From positions 8,710,082 to 8,774,081 of the forward strand of contig NC_067207.1 in NCBI RefSeq assembly GCF_026262505.1: a stretch of 64,000 nucleotides of DNA, given 5' to 3'. The notes beneath the pieces were generated by a model that saw only the letters and a program-made list of their open reading frames with translations, was not told where the DNA came from and searched no databases. Source of the DNA: Trichomonas vaginalis G3. Taxonomy: Eukaryota > Parabasalia > Trichomonadida > Trichomonadidae. Both the position numbers and the translations under genes were made by a program. This document shows positions 8,282 through 17,315 of this stretch, in pieces (the stretch's first letter is position 1; each line of letters opens with the position of its first letter).

Positions 8282-9084
8282 TTACTTACCAATAAAATTT
8301 CTTTGTTATGACACTTTTTCCGGTTTATAGGACCTCTCTCATATTCTATCTTATCGTATCTAAAATCATAGTCATGTATATCCTCTAACCATCTCATGAC
8401 ACTTTCCAAACCACTTTTATCGGATGTAAAGTAAAAGCATGGATGGTTATGTACAACGTCTAAAGTTTCTAAAGAGTCTCTCAAAGTCCAGTCTACTTGG
8501 TATTGAAAATCATATGTGTTAAAGAACGGCGGGTCTACTATAAAGAAAACATTTTCCTTGTTTTTATATTTTTCATACAACTCTGTCCAATGACATCTCA
8601 CAAACTCTATACCCTCAGTATATTTTTCTATGTTCTCTTTGAAAACCTTTGTATAGTTAAGATATAAAACTTTTGACATAAGTGTTTCAATGTCATGAAC
8701 TCTTATAGCACCACTATATAATAGTCTAGAAGATATACTATCCCAGTCAATATACTCTGCTTTTTTCAAAACCTCTCTGACAGTATTTTTCTTATCTAAT
8801 GGTATACGTTCCATCTTACCTATAGGTATCTTTTCTTTTAACTCTTTCAATATTTTGTTTGTGTCTGGTATATGTTTGAGATGGTTCATATAGTTGTCGA
8901 AGTCATTGCATATAATCTTTGAGTCTGGGAATACAGTATGGCACAAGTGGGATATATAGAAACTTCCACCGAACAAATCTACAAATGTTAGACCATTCGG
9001 TAGTTTCTTAAGTTCTCTCAATAGAATATCTTTACATCTACTCTTATTTCCAAAGAAGGGTAACGGTGGTTTTGTAAAATTCAT
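8266..9084 (-). CDS. D12-class DNA adenine-N6 methyltransferase
   Basis: 272 residues from the ATG at 9084 (MNFTKPPLPFFGNKSR); the frame stays open upstream but this ATG follows an AT-rich leader. The F-F-G-N-K-S start and TFVDLFGGSF are the SAM-binding motif, and VFFIVDPPFFN is the catalytic DPPF motif of the Dam/D12 family, which transfers methyl from S-adenosylmethionine to adenine N6. The first residues and motif order match type II bacterial and phage enzymes. In a Polinton this could mark element DNA or alter host chromatin; an HNH nuclease is in the same element, but no restriction partnership is shown. Confidence 0.85.
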   Translation of the reverse strand: MNFTKPPLPFFGNKSRCKDILLRELKKLPNGLTFVDLFGGSFYISHLCHTVFPDSKIICNDFDNYMNHLKHIPDTNKILKELKEKIPIGKMERIPLDKKNTVREVLKKAEYIDWDSISSRLLYSGAIRVHDIETLMSKVLYLNYTKVFKENIEKYTEGIEFVRCHWTELYEKYKNKENVFFIVDPPFFNTYDFQYQVDWTLRDSLETLDVVHNHPCFYFTSDKSGLESVMRWLEDIHDYDFRYDKIEYERGPINRKKCHNKEILLVSKCGLK

Positions 9085-9136
9085 TTTATATATATAATAA
9101 AAATGTTTTTTCCTGAAAAGTGACAGAAAAGTGACT

Positions 9137-9169
9137 GGGGCTAGAGGGCACGAAGTGCCTGGAAGCCCC
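9137..9169. repeat. Nested GC-rich hairpin near element A terminus
   Basis: Outer arms GGGGC (9137-9141) and GCCCC (9165-9169) enclose GGCAC-GAA-GTGCC (9147-9159), a 5-bp stem with a three-base loop. This stands out from the AT-rich surroundings and belongs with the other three-base-loop hairpins of this window. Confidence 0.6.
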
Positions 9170-9187
9170 ACTACCTTTTTTTTTTTT

Positions 9188-9740
9188 AAAAAGGATCAAA
9201 GAATCATATTTCGAAAAAGTCGAAAGATTTACATTCAACGAGGCTTTCAAAATTTTCAATCAACAACATTTGTTTACATTTCACAGGCATCAGAAAATCG
9301 ACGAACATCCACATGAATACGTTGCTCAATATGTTAATCAATTGTGGCATACTGATTTGAAATTTCTGAAGGACGATAACGGTAACCTTCAATATTTAAT
9401 TTCATTTCTTGATGACAGAAGCAGATACATTATTTGCTGGCATGTTTTCGATACAAAAGAAATGAAAAATACTGCCAGAGTATTTCGTCACGCAATTGAT
9501 TTAGTCAAATTAGTTCCACATGGAATTCTCACAGATAATGGAACAGAATTCATTGGAAAAGATTTTGAAGCGGTTTGCCAAGAATTCAATATAAAATATT
9601 TCAAAACTCATCCGTACTCTCCAGAGGAAAATGGAAAAATTGAAAGGAGTTGGGAGACTCTTTTCAAGACAAACCCCGGAGTGAACGTCTTTGAGTTCAT
9701 ACTCAAATCATACAAAGTTTTGTCGAATAGTTTGATATAA
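9188..9740 (+). mobile_element. Integrase-core fragment of another element
   Basis: Open frame beginning near the T-tract at 9188 and ending at 9740, encoding a DDE integrase core: WHTDLKFL with the first Asp, ILTDNGTEF with the second, and PEENGKIER with the Glu. The spacing and NGTEF/ENGKIER patterns resemble IS3/IS481-type and retroviral integrases; an IS481-like eukaryotic transposon of trichomonads or a Ginger-type element are the likeliest sources. It is unlike the two Polinton integrases here. The 5' part of the gene and the element ends are not seen, so it is a fragment. Confidence 0.6.
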
Positions 9741-9972
9741 AGACAAAAAAATTTACAATTTTTAATTAAATCCGAACAATCTTACATATGCAGCCGAAGC
9801 ACACTCATAAATTACTCTCAATATCCACTCAAATCATACAAAGTTTTGTCGAATAGTTTGATATAAAGACAAAAAATTTACAATTTTTAATTAAATCCGA
9901 ACAATCTTACATATGCAGCCGAAGCACACTCACAAATTACTCTCAATATCCACTCAAATCATACAAAGTTTT
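9701..9972 (+). repeat. Tandem repeat, 125-126 bp, just over two copies
   Basis: The block beginning ACTCAAATCATACAAAG recurs at 9701, 9827 and 9952 (third copy partial). The first copy includes the last codons of the integrase fragment, so the duplication arose after, and from, that element's 3' end. Copies 1 and 2 are nearly identical, implying a recent duplication. Confidence 0.85.
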
Positions 9973-10228
9973 ATATTTTCATTTTATTGTTTCTTAATAA
10001 AGAATTTACTTTAATATTCTTAATTGTTTTCTTTTTTATATTTAATTTTTGATATCTATTTTAAAAAACTTATACAAATTCGAGTCAGCTAATAATTTAA
10101 TTGAAAAAATAAAAAGAAAACATATAATTTTTAATCCGTCTAATTGAATAAGCAATATTATAAATATTATGTTAAACGGTTAATTTTTTCTCAAAAAAAA
10201 TTATTTCGAATTTCCGAAATTTTTGACA
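9973..10228. other. AT-rich spacer, nothing recognised
   Basis: Very AT-rich sequence between the tandem repeat and the hairpin array. No frame, RNA gene or repeat could be supported. Confidence 0.6.
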
Positions 10229-10675
10229 TTTTGGCTGAGAACTATGGTCTGCGAGGTACATAGATAGAATCAGTACCTCGCAGACTATAGTTCTCTATAT
10301 GGCGCCGAAAAATTTTTGGTGAAATGCAACGACATTTCACCAAAAATTTTTCGGCGCCATAGGAAGAATTGGAGGGTGTGAGATACTATTACATGCTATA
10401 GTACTCACACCCTCCAATTCTTAGCCAAAATGGCTAAAATTGGGTGCAATTTTTTACATTGCACCCAATTTTTAGCCATTTTGGCTGAGAACTATGGTCT
10501 GTGAGGTACATAGATAGAATCAGTACCTCGCAGACTATAGTTCTCTATATGGCGCCGAAAATTTTTGGTGAAATGTCGTCGCATTTCACCAAAAAATTTT
10601 CGGCGCCATAGGAAGAATTGGAGGGTGTGAGATACTATTACATGCTATAGTACTCACACTCTCCAACTCCCAATC
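10229..10675. repeat. Array of back-to-back long hairpins, 250-bp unit
   Basis: A 250-bp unit starts at 10229 and again at 10479. Each unit is a chain of different inverted repeats: 10237-10295 (23-bp stem with one G-T pair), 10299-10360 (perfect 28-bp stem starting ATGGCGCC, 6-base loop), 10364-10422 (19-bp stem plus a bulged extension) and 10423-10486 (about 28-bp stem, AGCCAAAATGG arms). The second unit repeats the first three. The changes between units in the first stem keep G-T pairs. No coding frame. It could be a foldback or MITE-like element, or a source of structured RNA. Confidence 0.85.
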
Positions 10676-11173
10676 AAAATCGCATAAAATTTGCTACTTA
10701 TCTTCAGATTACCTCCCATTATAAAATATATCATTGCTATCTCATTGTACTATATTTCCACCCTATTGTATTTAAAAATATAAAATTTTTTGATAATATA
10801 TTTTTATATCTTGAATTTTCAAACAATATATTCACAGATAATATAATGGGAAATCTATCTCAACCTAGCCTTAAAGTACCAAACTCCTGCTTGCATTCTC
10901 ACTCACAAATATTAAACATCCATCTCCAAAAAACTAAATTCTTCACAATTTTTTAAAATTGAGAACATAAAAAACGTATGCATTCAATAATTTAAAATAC
11001 TAACAAATATTAAAAACTTCAAAATATCAGATATTAACGTTTTTCAATTAAAAAAATATCATTTTGCTTTTCAATTCGAACATAAATCTTAAATATTTTT
11101 AATTAATATCTGATTTACAGCATTATTATCCATTTATAAATCTGACAAATAAATGACAAAACCATCATAAATA
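10676..11173. other. AT-rich spacer upstream of hAT remnant
   Basis: No supported gene. It may include the 5' part of the hAT element, but no terminal repeat could be located by eye. Confidence 0.5.
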
Positions 11174-12469
11174 ATGTCACTTTTTGTCAAAAGTGAAGTC
11201 ACGCTATTTTTCATGCACAACACTAACTTTAGGAAAGTCAAGATAGGTAGTGTGGTAGTTGACGGAGGACCAGCAGAGTTAAAATGCTTCAAAGATACTT
11301 GGAATGATTCATTCTATCATGACAGAGATCCAAAATACTACAAGATATTGCTTATTCCCTGTTTGTGTCACAGAATCCACAACAGCTATCAATATATTGC
11401 TGGCAAGAACAACCAGTTACAAAGTTTAGTAAAGGATGTGCACAGAATTGCAGAACTTTGTCGCATTCATGCTGACGATATAGGTGCACAATGTCCACAG
11501 CATGTATCCACCAGATGGATATATGACTATAATATATGTGTCTTTATTCTTAAGTACGAAAACAAAATCAAGCAATATATAAATGTAGATCACGATAAAA
11601 TCGTACAATTGAAAGATTGTTTAGCTGTTCTTAAAAAGCTAATCTTAGTATTCGAATCGGATAAGGCATTGTTGGCAAATTGTTACATTTGGATTCGTAA
11701 AGCCATATCAGCTCTCAATCTTTTGACATCCAATTTGCATAATGCATTCGGATCCATCTTGGCATCTTCATTGGATAGCTATACCTTGGACTCTGACTTT
11801 GGTGGGCTATGGTGTTTGGCATTCTCTCTCACGCCGAGAGGAAGGTTCTACTTCCATAGAAAGTTTGTTAAAAACGAAGAAGTAGAAGATTTGGCCGATC
11901 CCTTGAGTTCCTTTCAAAGTGAGCATATTCCTGATAAAGATCCGGCAGAAGATTTACAGGACATTTACATGGATTCTATTTTTGAGGAAGGTAACACAAA
12001 CGCTGTAATTGATGTAACAGATGAAGGCACATTTCGTAGAATTGTCGAATCTGATGATCAACTTAGGCTTACATTGCAAGATGTACGCGAGGATAATCAT
12101 CAGACTGCCGAAAATGATCTAACAGCAGCTAAAGATTACCTCAAGCGCATTTTGGTTCAATTCTGATTGAACGAAAGACAAAAAACGCTTGTACTCTCGT
12201 TATATAATACGTTCATCAATAAGGAATCAGACATCTTTGAGAACGATCTGATGGACGAGGCACAAAATTATGCTTGGGAAGAGATCTCGCATAGAATTGG
12301 AGAAAAATCCATCCTTGCGGAAATAGCATTACGCTTGTTATGTTCATCTCCTTCGGAGGCAACATGTGAACGTAATATCAAAGCACAAAGGTTAATTTTG
12401 AACGTTAGGCGGTTAAGATCCAAGAAAAACTTGTTAAATAGCCGTCATATCTTAATGGCAACTAAATGA
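11174..12469 (+). pseudogene. hAT-family transposase, N-truncated with one in-frame stop
   Basis: Two stretches in the same frame, separated by a single TGA at 12164-12166, encode the C-terminal two thirds of a hAT transposase. Seen: the VVDGGPAELKCF segment where hAT enzymes carry a catalytic Asp, the P-C-L-C-H-R-I-H-N-S motif (C-x-x-H of the core), and at the end SSPSEATCERNIKAQR, the conserved S-x-x-S-E-R-x-F-S type dimerisation motif. The N-terminal BED zinc finger and first catalytic Asp region are missing, so it is a dead copy of a cut-and-paste transposon. hAT elements make 8-bp target duplications; the ends were not found. Confidence 0.8.
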
Positions 12470-12745
12470 AATAAACATTTTGTTATTATTTATTTTTCAA
12501 TATTAAATAGCCATTTTCTTCACAAATATTTCAATGTGTTTTTACAACAATTTAACATTCAATAATTTATAATGAATCGTTCTCTTTCATTAAACATTAA
12601 TTAAAACCTCCGGTCATGAATATTTTTTTTGTTATTATTATTTTGTAATTTAAAATCTAATAATATATAAGAGTAATATTTATTATTTTATTTTAATTCG
12701 TTATGATAATCTTTATATTTACAATTTATAAAGCACCGATCCACA
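12470..12745. other. AT-rich spacer after hAT remnant
   Basis: AT-rich DNA with no supported gene; it may hold the 3' untranslated end and terminal repeat of the hAT copy. Confidence 0.4.
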
Positions 12746-12815
12746 GATCATATAGTTCAGTGGTAAGAGTCATAGTATAAGCCTTAAGTTCCCCAGTTCG
12801 ACTCCAGGGCCTTTT
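12746..12815 (+). tRNA. Degenerate tRNA-like sequence (probable pseudogene)
   Basis: A TAGTTCAGTGG block at 12753 fits an A box and AGTTCGACTCC at 12795-12805 fits a B box with one change, at tRNA-like spacing, followed by TTTT at 12812. The acceptor, anticodon and T stems do not pair well, so a working tRNA is unlikely; a decayed tRNA or a tRNA-derived short repeat is more likely. No anticodon is assigned. Confidence 0.3.
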
Positions 12816-12866
12816 CGCTTTTTTTCTTTTTAGATTTTTTTTCTGAAGTTTATTTTTAAGGTTCTC

Positions 12867-12960
12867 GCTGGCGACCCCCGTTCACCAAAAAAATTTTCGA
12901 TTTTTGCTGGCGACCCCCCCTTCGCTCGATATTTTTTTTTGTGAACGGGGGGTCGCCAGC
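12867..12960. repeat. GC-rich inverted repeat
   Basis: Arms GCTGGCGACCCCCGTTCAC (12867-12885) and its near-exact complement (12941-12960), extended by A/T tracts, enclose a third direct copy of GCTGGCGACCCCC at 12906. One C-run length difference separates the arms. It is far richer in G+C than its surroundings and could be a small foldback repeat. Confidence 0.75.
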
Positions 12961-14201
12961 AAAAAAAAGATGTCAAAATTTATCCCAAAAATTTTAAAAA
13001 AATCGAAGAAAGTGCATCCCAGGGATTATAAAATTTAAGTTTTCACATCTCTATTACCAGAGCATCACTTCAATGCTATAATAGTATAATTTAAGGTGGC
13101 CGATTCTGGTGGAAAAGTGCTGGGAAACGTTCCCCGAGGTAATAAAATCTGGTTTTTATGGTAATAAATTTTTTTTCATTTTTTCATTTTCAAAATATTT
13201 TTTGAGAAGAAAAAGTTGTTTCCCAGATGATTTGATAATGGATTATGTTTCTACTATTCATATAGGAGCATACTATCCTGTATTCATCCAATTCCCATAC
13301 CTTCTGGTATCACCACATCTGTGATTCTTTCACCAGATTTTCCTCTCAATTTTTTTACAAAATCTCTCAATTTCTTTACAAAAGTTCTCAATTTTCACCA
13401 TACCTCATCCAAAATCTGGGGAAAAACATACGTGTTCCTCATATACTTGGGATACACCGAACTTCTAGGGCAATGGATCATCATATGATATCAATGCGAA
13501 TTTCACAGTAATAATGATTTTCCATCAGATTCAGTATCCTGTGATTGAATGGGAAAGATTTGAACAAATAGTCAACAATGAATCTAATGTAATTCTTGGT
13601 ATACAGCATAAACACTTAAGATCAATTGTTTACCTTCAGATATTTTAAACCCAGATTCGAAAAAAATTCATCAACTTACATTTATACAAAGAATTTCATC
13701 CATATTTTAAATATTATGCATGTTCTATCATTACCAAAGGTTTAAATTAATTGAATTAGAGCAAACTATTTTTATTATTAGTAAATTTACTTCGCTAACT
13801 GCATATATCATTTTTTGTTATTTCAAACAAAACTGTACTTACAGATTTAAAAAATTAAGCAAATCAAATTATATTTAAATTTCAATATTTGAATAATACC
13901 ATTTTAATTAAATAACTTAGGTGCTTTTTCAAAATAATACTAATTCCAAAACTTTAATATCTTAATAAAATGAAATTTGATCCACTTTAAAAAAACTGTA
14001 ATATTTGAAGTGTAAAATCGGCAGATAATGTATAAATTATTAAACTAATTGGTTTATAAAGTTATTAAATTATTTGAATAAAATTTCGAAATAGCAAGAG
14101 GAAATCAATGAATAAAGAAAAAAACAGAAAGAGAAGGAGAAAATAAAAGGAAAAAGGAAAAATAATATAGGGCATATTTCATAAATGGCGACATTAACTT
14201 T
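12961..14201. other. AT-rich intergenic region, no gene seen
   Basis: Long AT-rich stretch with a short TCTCAATTT(C/T)TTTACAAAA direct repeat near 13340-13395. A 71-codon frame at 13109-13324 has no recognisable features and was not accepted as a gene. Confidence 0.6.
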
Positions 14202-14212
14202 GTGATGTTCAT

Positions 14213-14261
14213 GGCCGGAGGCGGCGACGCGCCCGAAGGGCTAGCGCTGCCGCCGAAGGCC
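14213..14261. repeat. GC-rich nested hairpin upstream of GT17 gene
   Basis: About 50 bp of strongly GC-rich DNA in an AT-rich spacer. Nested arms: GGCC/GGCC, GGCGGC (14220-14225) with GCCGCC (14249-14254), and an inner GCCC-GAA-GGGC (14231-14241). Three-base GAA links recur. It matches in style the double hairpins of the Polintons but lies in host DNA. Confidence 0.6.
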
Positions 14262-14393
14262 CGATTTTTTTACAAGATTATTTTTTCCCCACTGGCTTTT
14301 CCCAGATTTTGGGTTTATCAACCAGAAACGACCACCTTATATAATTATTTCCACTTTGAGAATATTAAACGATTAATTTTTCAAATTTTACAA

Positions 14394-15416
14394 ATGTACA
14401 AGATCCGAACAAAAGTTTCGCCTTTTATTACTTTAATATGCTATATTGTTTTCTTCATTCTTACAGGTATTCCGTCATTAAAGGTCAAGGGTAAGGGACA
14501 CATCGTTGATCCTACAAAGCGAAAAGTTTTTGATTGTGTCATTTACAATAGTGAAAGCTATATGCTATACAATCGTCTTTGGCGTCTCGATCCATATGTT
14601 GATCACTTTATAGTAGTTTATTCTGGAATTACCCATTCTGGTCTTCCAAATAACATCACATTCGCACCTTTTGAGAAAGAAATTAAATCATACTCATCTA
14701 AAGCGCATTTCTTCCAAATAGATATTCAATGCGCGAAGGCTCGTGACAAAAACTGGTGTCGTGAAAATAACCAAAGAAAATATCTCTTCAGATTCTTAAA
14801 GAAATTCAACCCACAGGTTGGAGACTTGATTATTGTCAGCGATATAGACGAAATACCTACAAGAAAAGGAATGCAGTGGATTCTAGACCATCCACCGTAT
14901 GATTTTTACAATTACAAATGCTATATGACCAACCACGGCTATACACATCGTTACCCAGAACTCTGGGGTATGCCTTATGTAGAATACTATACACATTCTT
15001 TCTCAGAAGGCTTAATGCAGTATCACAGAAATCTTGTACAGTTCCATACATTGCAACCACTTGGAACTCATTGCTCTTCATGTTTCCCTGACCTAGAGAC
15101 ATATATAAAGAAGTACAATTCATTCGCACATCAAGAATTTCATAAATATCCTTTCATGAACACAAGTTATCTGTTCTGGAGTCATTACTGCAAGAAGAGT
15201 ATGCCATGGGCAACACAGTTGATTTCTTTGAACCTTAGCGAGCTCGAGGACTTAGTTCCGCCGCATCCTTTGATGGATTTCTTGACAAATCCAAAATTCA
15301 CTTTAGATATAACAAAAACTATATATAAGAAGTCCGACCTTCCGAAATTATGCACACCTGAATACGATTGGTGGATTGTTCCACACGAACAGATAAATCC
15401 TAGATATAAATTGTAA
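14394..15416 (+). CDS. Family 17 glycosyltransferase (N-acetylglucosaminyltransferase-like)
   Basis: 340 residues from the ATG at 14394. The frame is open back to 14202, but that extension includes a GC hairpin, whereas this ATG starts a type II membrane protein: a short basic tail (MYKIRTK), then a transmembrane anchor (FITLICYIVFFIL). The lumenal domain fits GT17, the bisecting beta-1,4-GlcNAc transferase (MGAT3) family: VFDCVIYNSESYMLYNRLW, then VGDLIIVSDIDEIPTR with the D-x-D-E nucleotide-sugar/metal motif, then a tyrosine-rich segment on the W-G-M-P. It probably works in the Golgi on glycoprotein glycans; the exact acceptor in trichomonads is unknown. Confidence 0.85.
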   Translation: MYKIRTKVSPFITLICYIVFFILTGIPSLKVKGKGHIVDPTKRKVFDCVIYNSESYMLYNRLWRLDPYVDHFIVVYSGITHSGLPNNITFAPFEKEIKSYSSKAHFFQIDIQCAKARDKNWCRENNQRKYLFRFLKKFNPQVGDLIIVSDIDEIPTRKGMQWILDHPPYDFYNYKCYMTNHGYTHRYPELWGMPYVEYYTHSFSEGLMQYHRNLVQFHTLQPLGTHCSSCFPDLETYIKKYNSFAHQEFHKYPFMNTSYLFWSHYCKKSMPWATQLISLNLSELEDLVPPHPLMDFLTNPKFTLDITKTIYKKSDLPKLCTPEYDWWIVPHEQINPRYKL

Positions 15417-15600
15417 ATTGTTGATTATAAAGTTTCTTTCTATTTAATTCATTCTTTTTTTTAAACTTTCTTTCATTAAATTCTAATATAAACAGATTAA
15501 TTTAGAAAATTTTAGAAATTGTTCATTGAGTTTTATTCAAAACAATAATCCATTGCATTCTTTTACAATAGTTAGATAATGTTGTCTATCATTTGTTTCG

Positions 15601-16878
15601 ATGTTTGATAACAAGATTATTCTTCCAGATGGTTATGCACTAAATCAGATAATTGATAGAACAGTAATAAGATTTGACCAAGATATGATATGTTGCCAGT
15701 CTATGGTTAGAGAAAATCTCTTTATGTGCTTGGAATGCGGACAAATTTTTGCAGGAGGAACAGTTGGATCTCCTCTTTTACTTCATTATGGAAGAGCAGC
15801 ACATACAATTGCACTAAATCTTAAAACAAATAAGGTAGTTATGCTTCCAAATTACCAAGAATTATCCGACTATAAGGAAATCAGCGATATTCAATTTGCA
15901 TCACGACCCACTTACACAGACAAAGTAATTAATCTAATTTTACAAAAGCAAAAAGAAGGAATTAAAATCAACAATAAATTATTTTATCCAGGACAACTTT
16001 TATTCGACTTACGATCCAAACAATCATCTCAACTCTCAGTAATTCGTTTTATTTCTCGTATTACACCACTTCGAGATTTTTTACTTTTAAATCCTCAATC
16101 TACGCCACTTGCAAATGAATTATCACGATATTTTAAGCAAGCTTTCAACCCATACGGCTTCAGAGATCACATTTCTCCCTTCACTTTGCTTAGATCCATT
16201 CAAACTCTCAGTAATGATAAATACAATGTCCAAAATGAAGTGAATCCTGTAGAATACTTTACATTTATACTCCAACTATTGAACCAAGAAATACCAGGAA
16301 AGATTGTTTCGAAATTAATTTGCGGAAAATTAAATTTCGTTGAAGATAACAATGGCGATTGCAACTACACGTCCAAAATCATAAATTACTGGAGTATTCC
16401 ATTAGAACCATACGAATGTCCACTTTATCGCAATGGATTAGAAAAAGAAAAAATTATTCCACAAGCAACATTGGAATCATTATTAGAACGCTACAACGGA
16501 ACACAGATAACTGTTAAATCAATAGGAAACAGACAAATTGTTCAAAGAAAGATGTCAATTCACAAATCTTCTGAATTTCTCTGGATAAACGTAAACAGAA
16601 TCAGACCTGCATCATTTGGCCTCGAAAAGCTCAATCTACACATTGTACACTCTGATGATGGATCAATAGATCTGTCAAAATACGGTGTTAATGCAAAATA
16701 TGACTTAGTTTCAGTGATTTCTCACGAAGGAGATGTAAATTCCGGTGTTTACGTCAATTACTGTAAAAATGAAGCTGGAGTTTGGCTGAAATGTGGAAAC
16801 TCTGATGTAACTAACTCTATGTTCCAAGTTGCAGCTACTTCTCAATGCTGCCACTTACTTTATCAAAGAAGAAAATAA
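15601..16878 (+). CDS. USP39/Sad1-like splicing factor
   Basis: 425 residues. The N-terminal part has a ZnF-UBP finger (FMCLECGQIFAGG, later H-Y-G-R-A-A-H-T-I-A-L), then a ubiquitin-hydrolase-like fold (TPLRDFLL, HISPFTLLRS, NQEIPGKIVSKLICGKL) and the terminal blocks SSEFLWINVNR and YDLVSVISHEGDVNSGVY, all in the order of USP39/Sad1. That family is catalytically inactive and helps U4/U6.U5 tri-snRNP assembly and stability; no catalytic Cys box is seen here either. The upstream TATCATTTG at about 15588 resembles the trichomonad initiator (TCA-Y-T-W). RBMX2, another spliceosome protein, lies 12 kb away. Confidence 0.85.
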   Translation: MFDNKIILPDGYALNQIIDRTVIRFDQDMICCQSMVRENLFMCLECGQIFAGGTVGSPLLLHYGRAAHTIALNLKTNKVVMLPNYQELSDYKEISDIQFASRPTYTDKVINLILQKQKEGIKINNKLFYPGQLLFDLRSKQSSQLSVIRFISRITPLRDFLLLNPQSTPLANELSRYFKQAFNPYGFRDHISPFTLLRSIQTLSNDKYNVQNEVNPVEYFTFILQLLNQEIPGKIVSKLICGKLNFVEDNNGDCNYTSKIINYWSIPLEPYECPLYRNGLEKEKIIPQATLESLLERYNGTQITVKSIGNRQIVQRKMSIHKSSEFLWINVNRIRPASFGLEKLNLHIVHSDDGSIDLSKYGVNAKYDLVSVISHEGDVNSGVYVNYCKNEAGVWLKCGNSDVTNSMFQVAATSQCCHLLYQRRK

Positions 16879-16881
16879 ACT

Positions 16882-17312
16882 TTAGTTGTTCTTTTATTTT
16901 TTATTGTTAGTAAAATTAAAAATATTTTATTTAGGTAATTCTCTTATGAAAAACAACACAAATCGCTTGATAATCCATATTGATTCTAGAAAAGATCCAG
17001 TTCAACTCCTCTGATTTTATTTTAATTTCTAAGTACAGTTGAGAAGCTTCATCGATAAACATGTCTTTTATGGGTAAGTATTCTCTTAAATCTATAATTA
17101 TCTACTTTGGTATAAGAACAACTTAACTCGTTGCTTCTCTGAAACAATAATTTCAAGAACTAAGAATAAATTTTAAACAATGTTAATGCCTTTTCCCCTT
17201 AGTCAGTATGAAGAATTCTGGTTTTCTTTTGTTGTTCAAAAATTTAATTAAATTTAAAAACGTAAATAATAAATAATTTATAAATGTAACAATAATAAAA
17301 TAAATTATAAAA
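16882..17312. other. Intergenic spacer between convergent genes
   Basis: AT-rich spacer between the 3' ends of the USP39 gene and the dynein gene. No gene or repeat recognised. Confidence 0.6.
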
Positions 17313-17315
17313 ATA

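Larger units (their letters stand above)
1..9174. mobile_element. Polinton/Maverick element A, partial
   Basis: Block of short, tightly packed genes on both strands with Polinton hallmarks: a family B DNA polymerase, a retroviral-type integrase, capsid-like and small virion-like proteins, and a tail-fibre region, plus an HNH nuclease and a D12 methyltransferase as cargo. It runs off the left edge, so the major capsid and packaging ATPase genes, if present, lie outside. The right end is placed near 9174, just before a T-tract and an unrelated integrase fragment; no matching inverted repeat is visible here, so this could be a truncation or a true terminus. Most frames look whole; about two or three gene regions are broken. 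Age cannot be judged without the other end. Confidence 0.85.

Noticed and set aside
11426-11608. Frame antisense to the hAT remnant
   Set aside because: Shadow of the transposase frame with low-complexity Ile/Tyr content.
13109-13324. 71-codon frame in the intergenic region
   Set aside because: No motif, AT-biased composition, no neighbour support.
14202-14393. N-terminal extension of the GT17 protein
   Set aside because: It would translate a GC hairpin and place the membrane anchor internally; the ATG at 14394 gives a normal type II protein.
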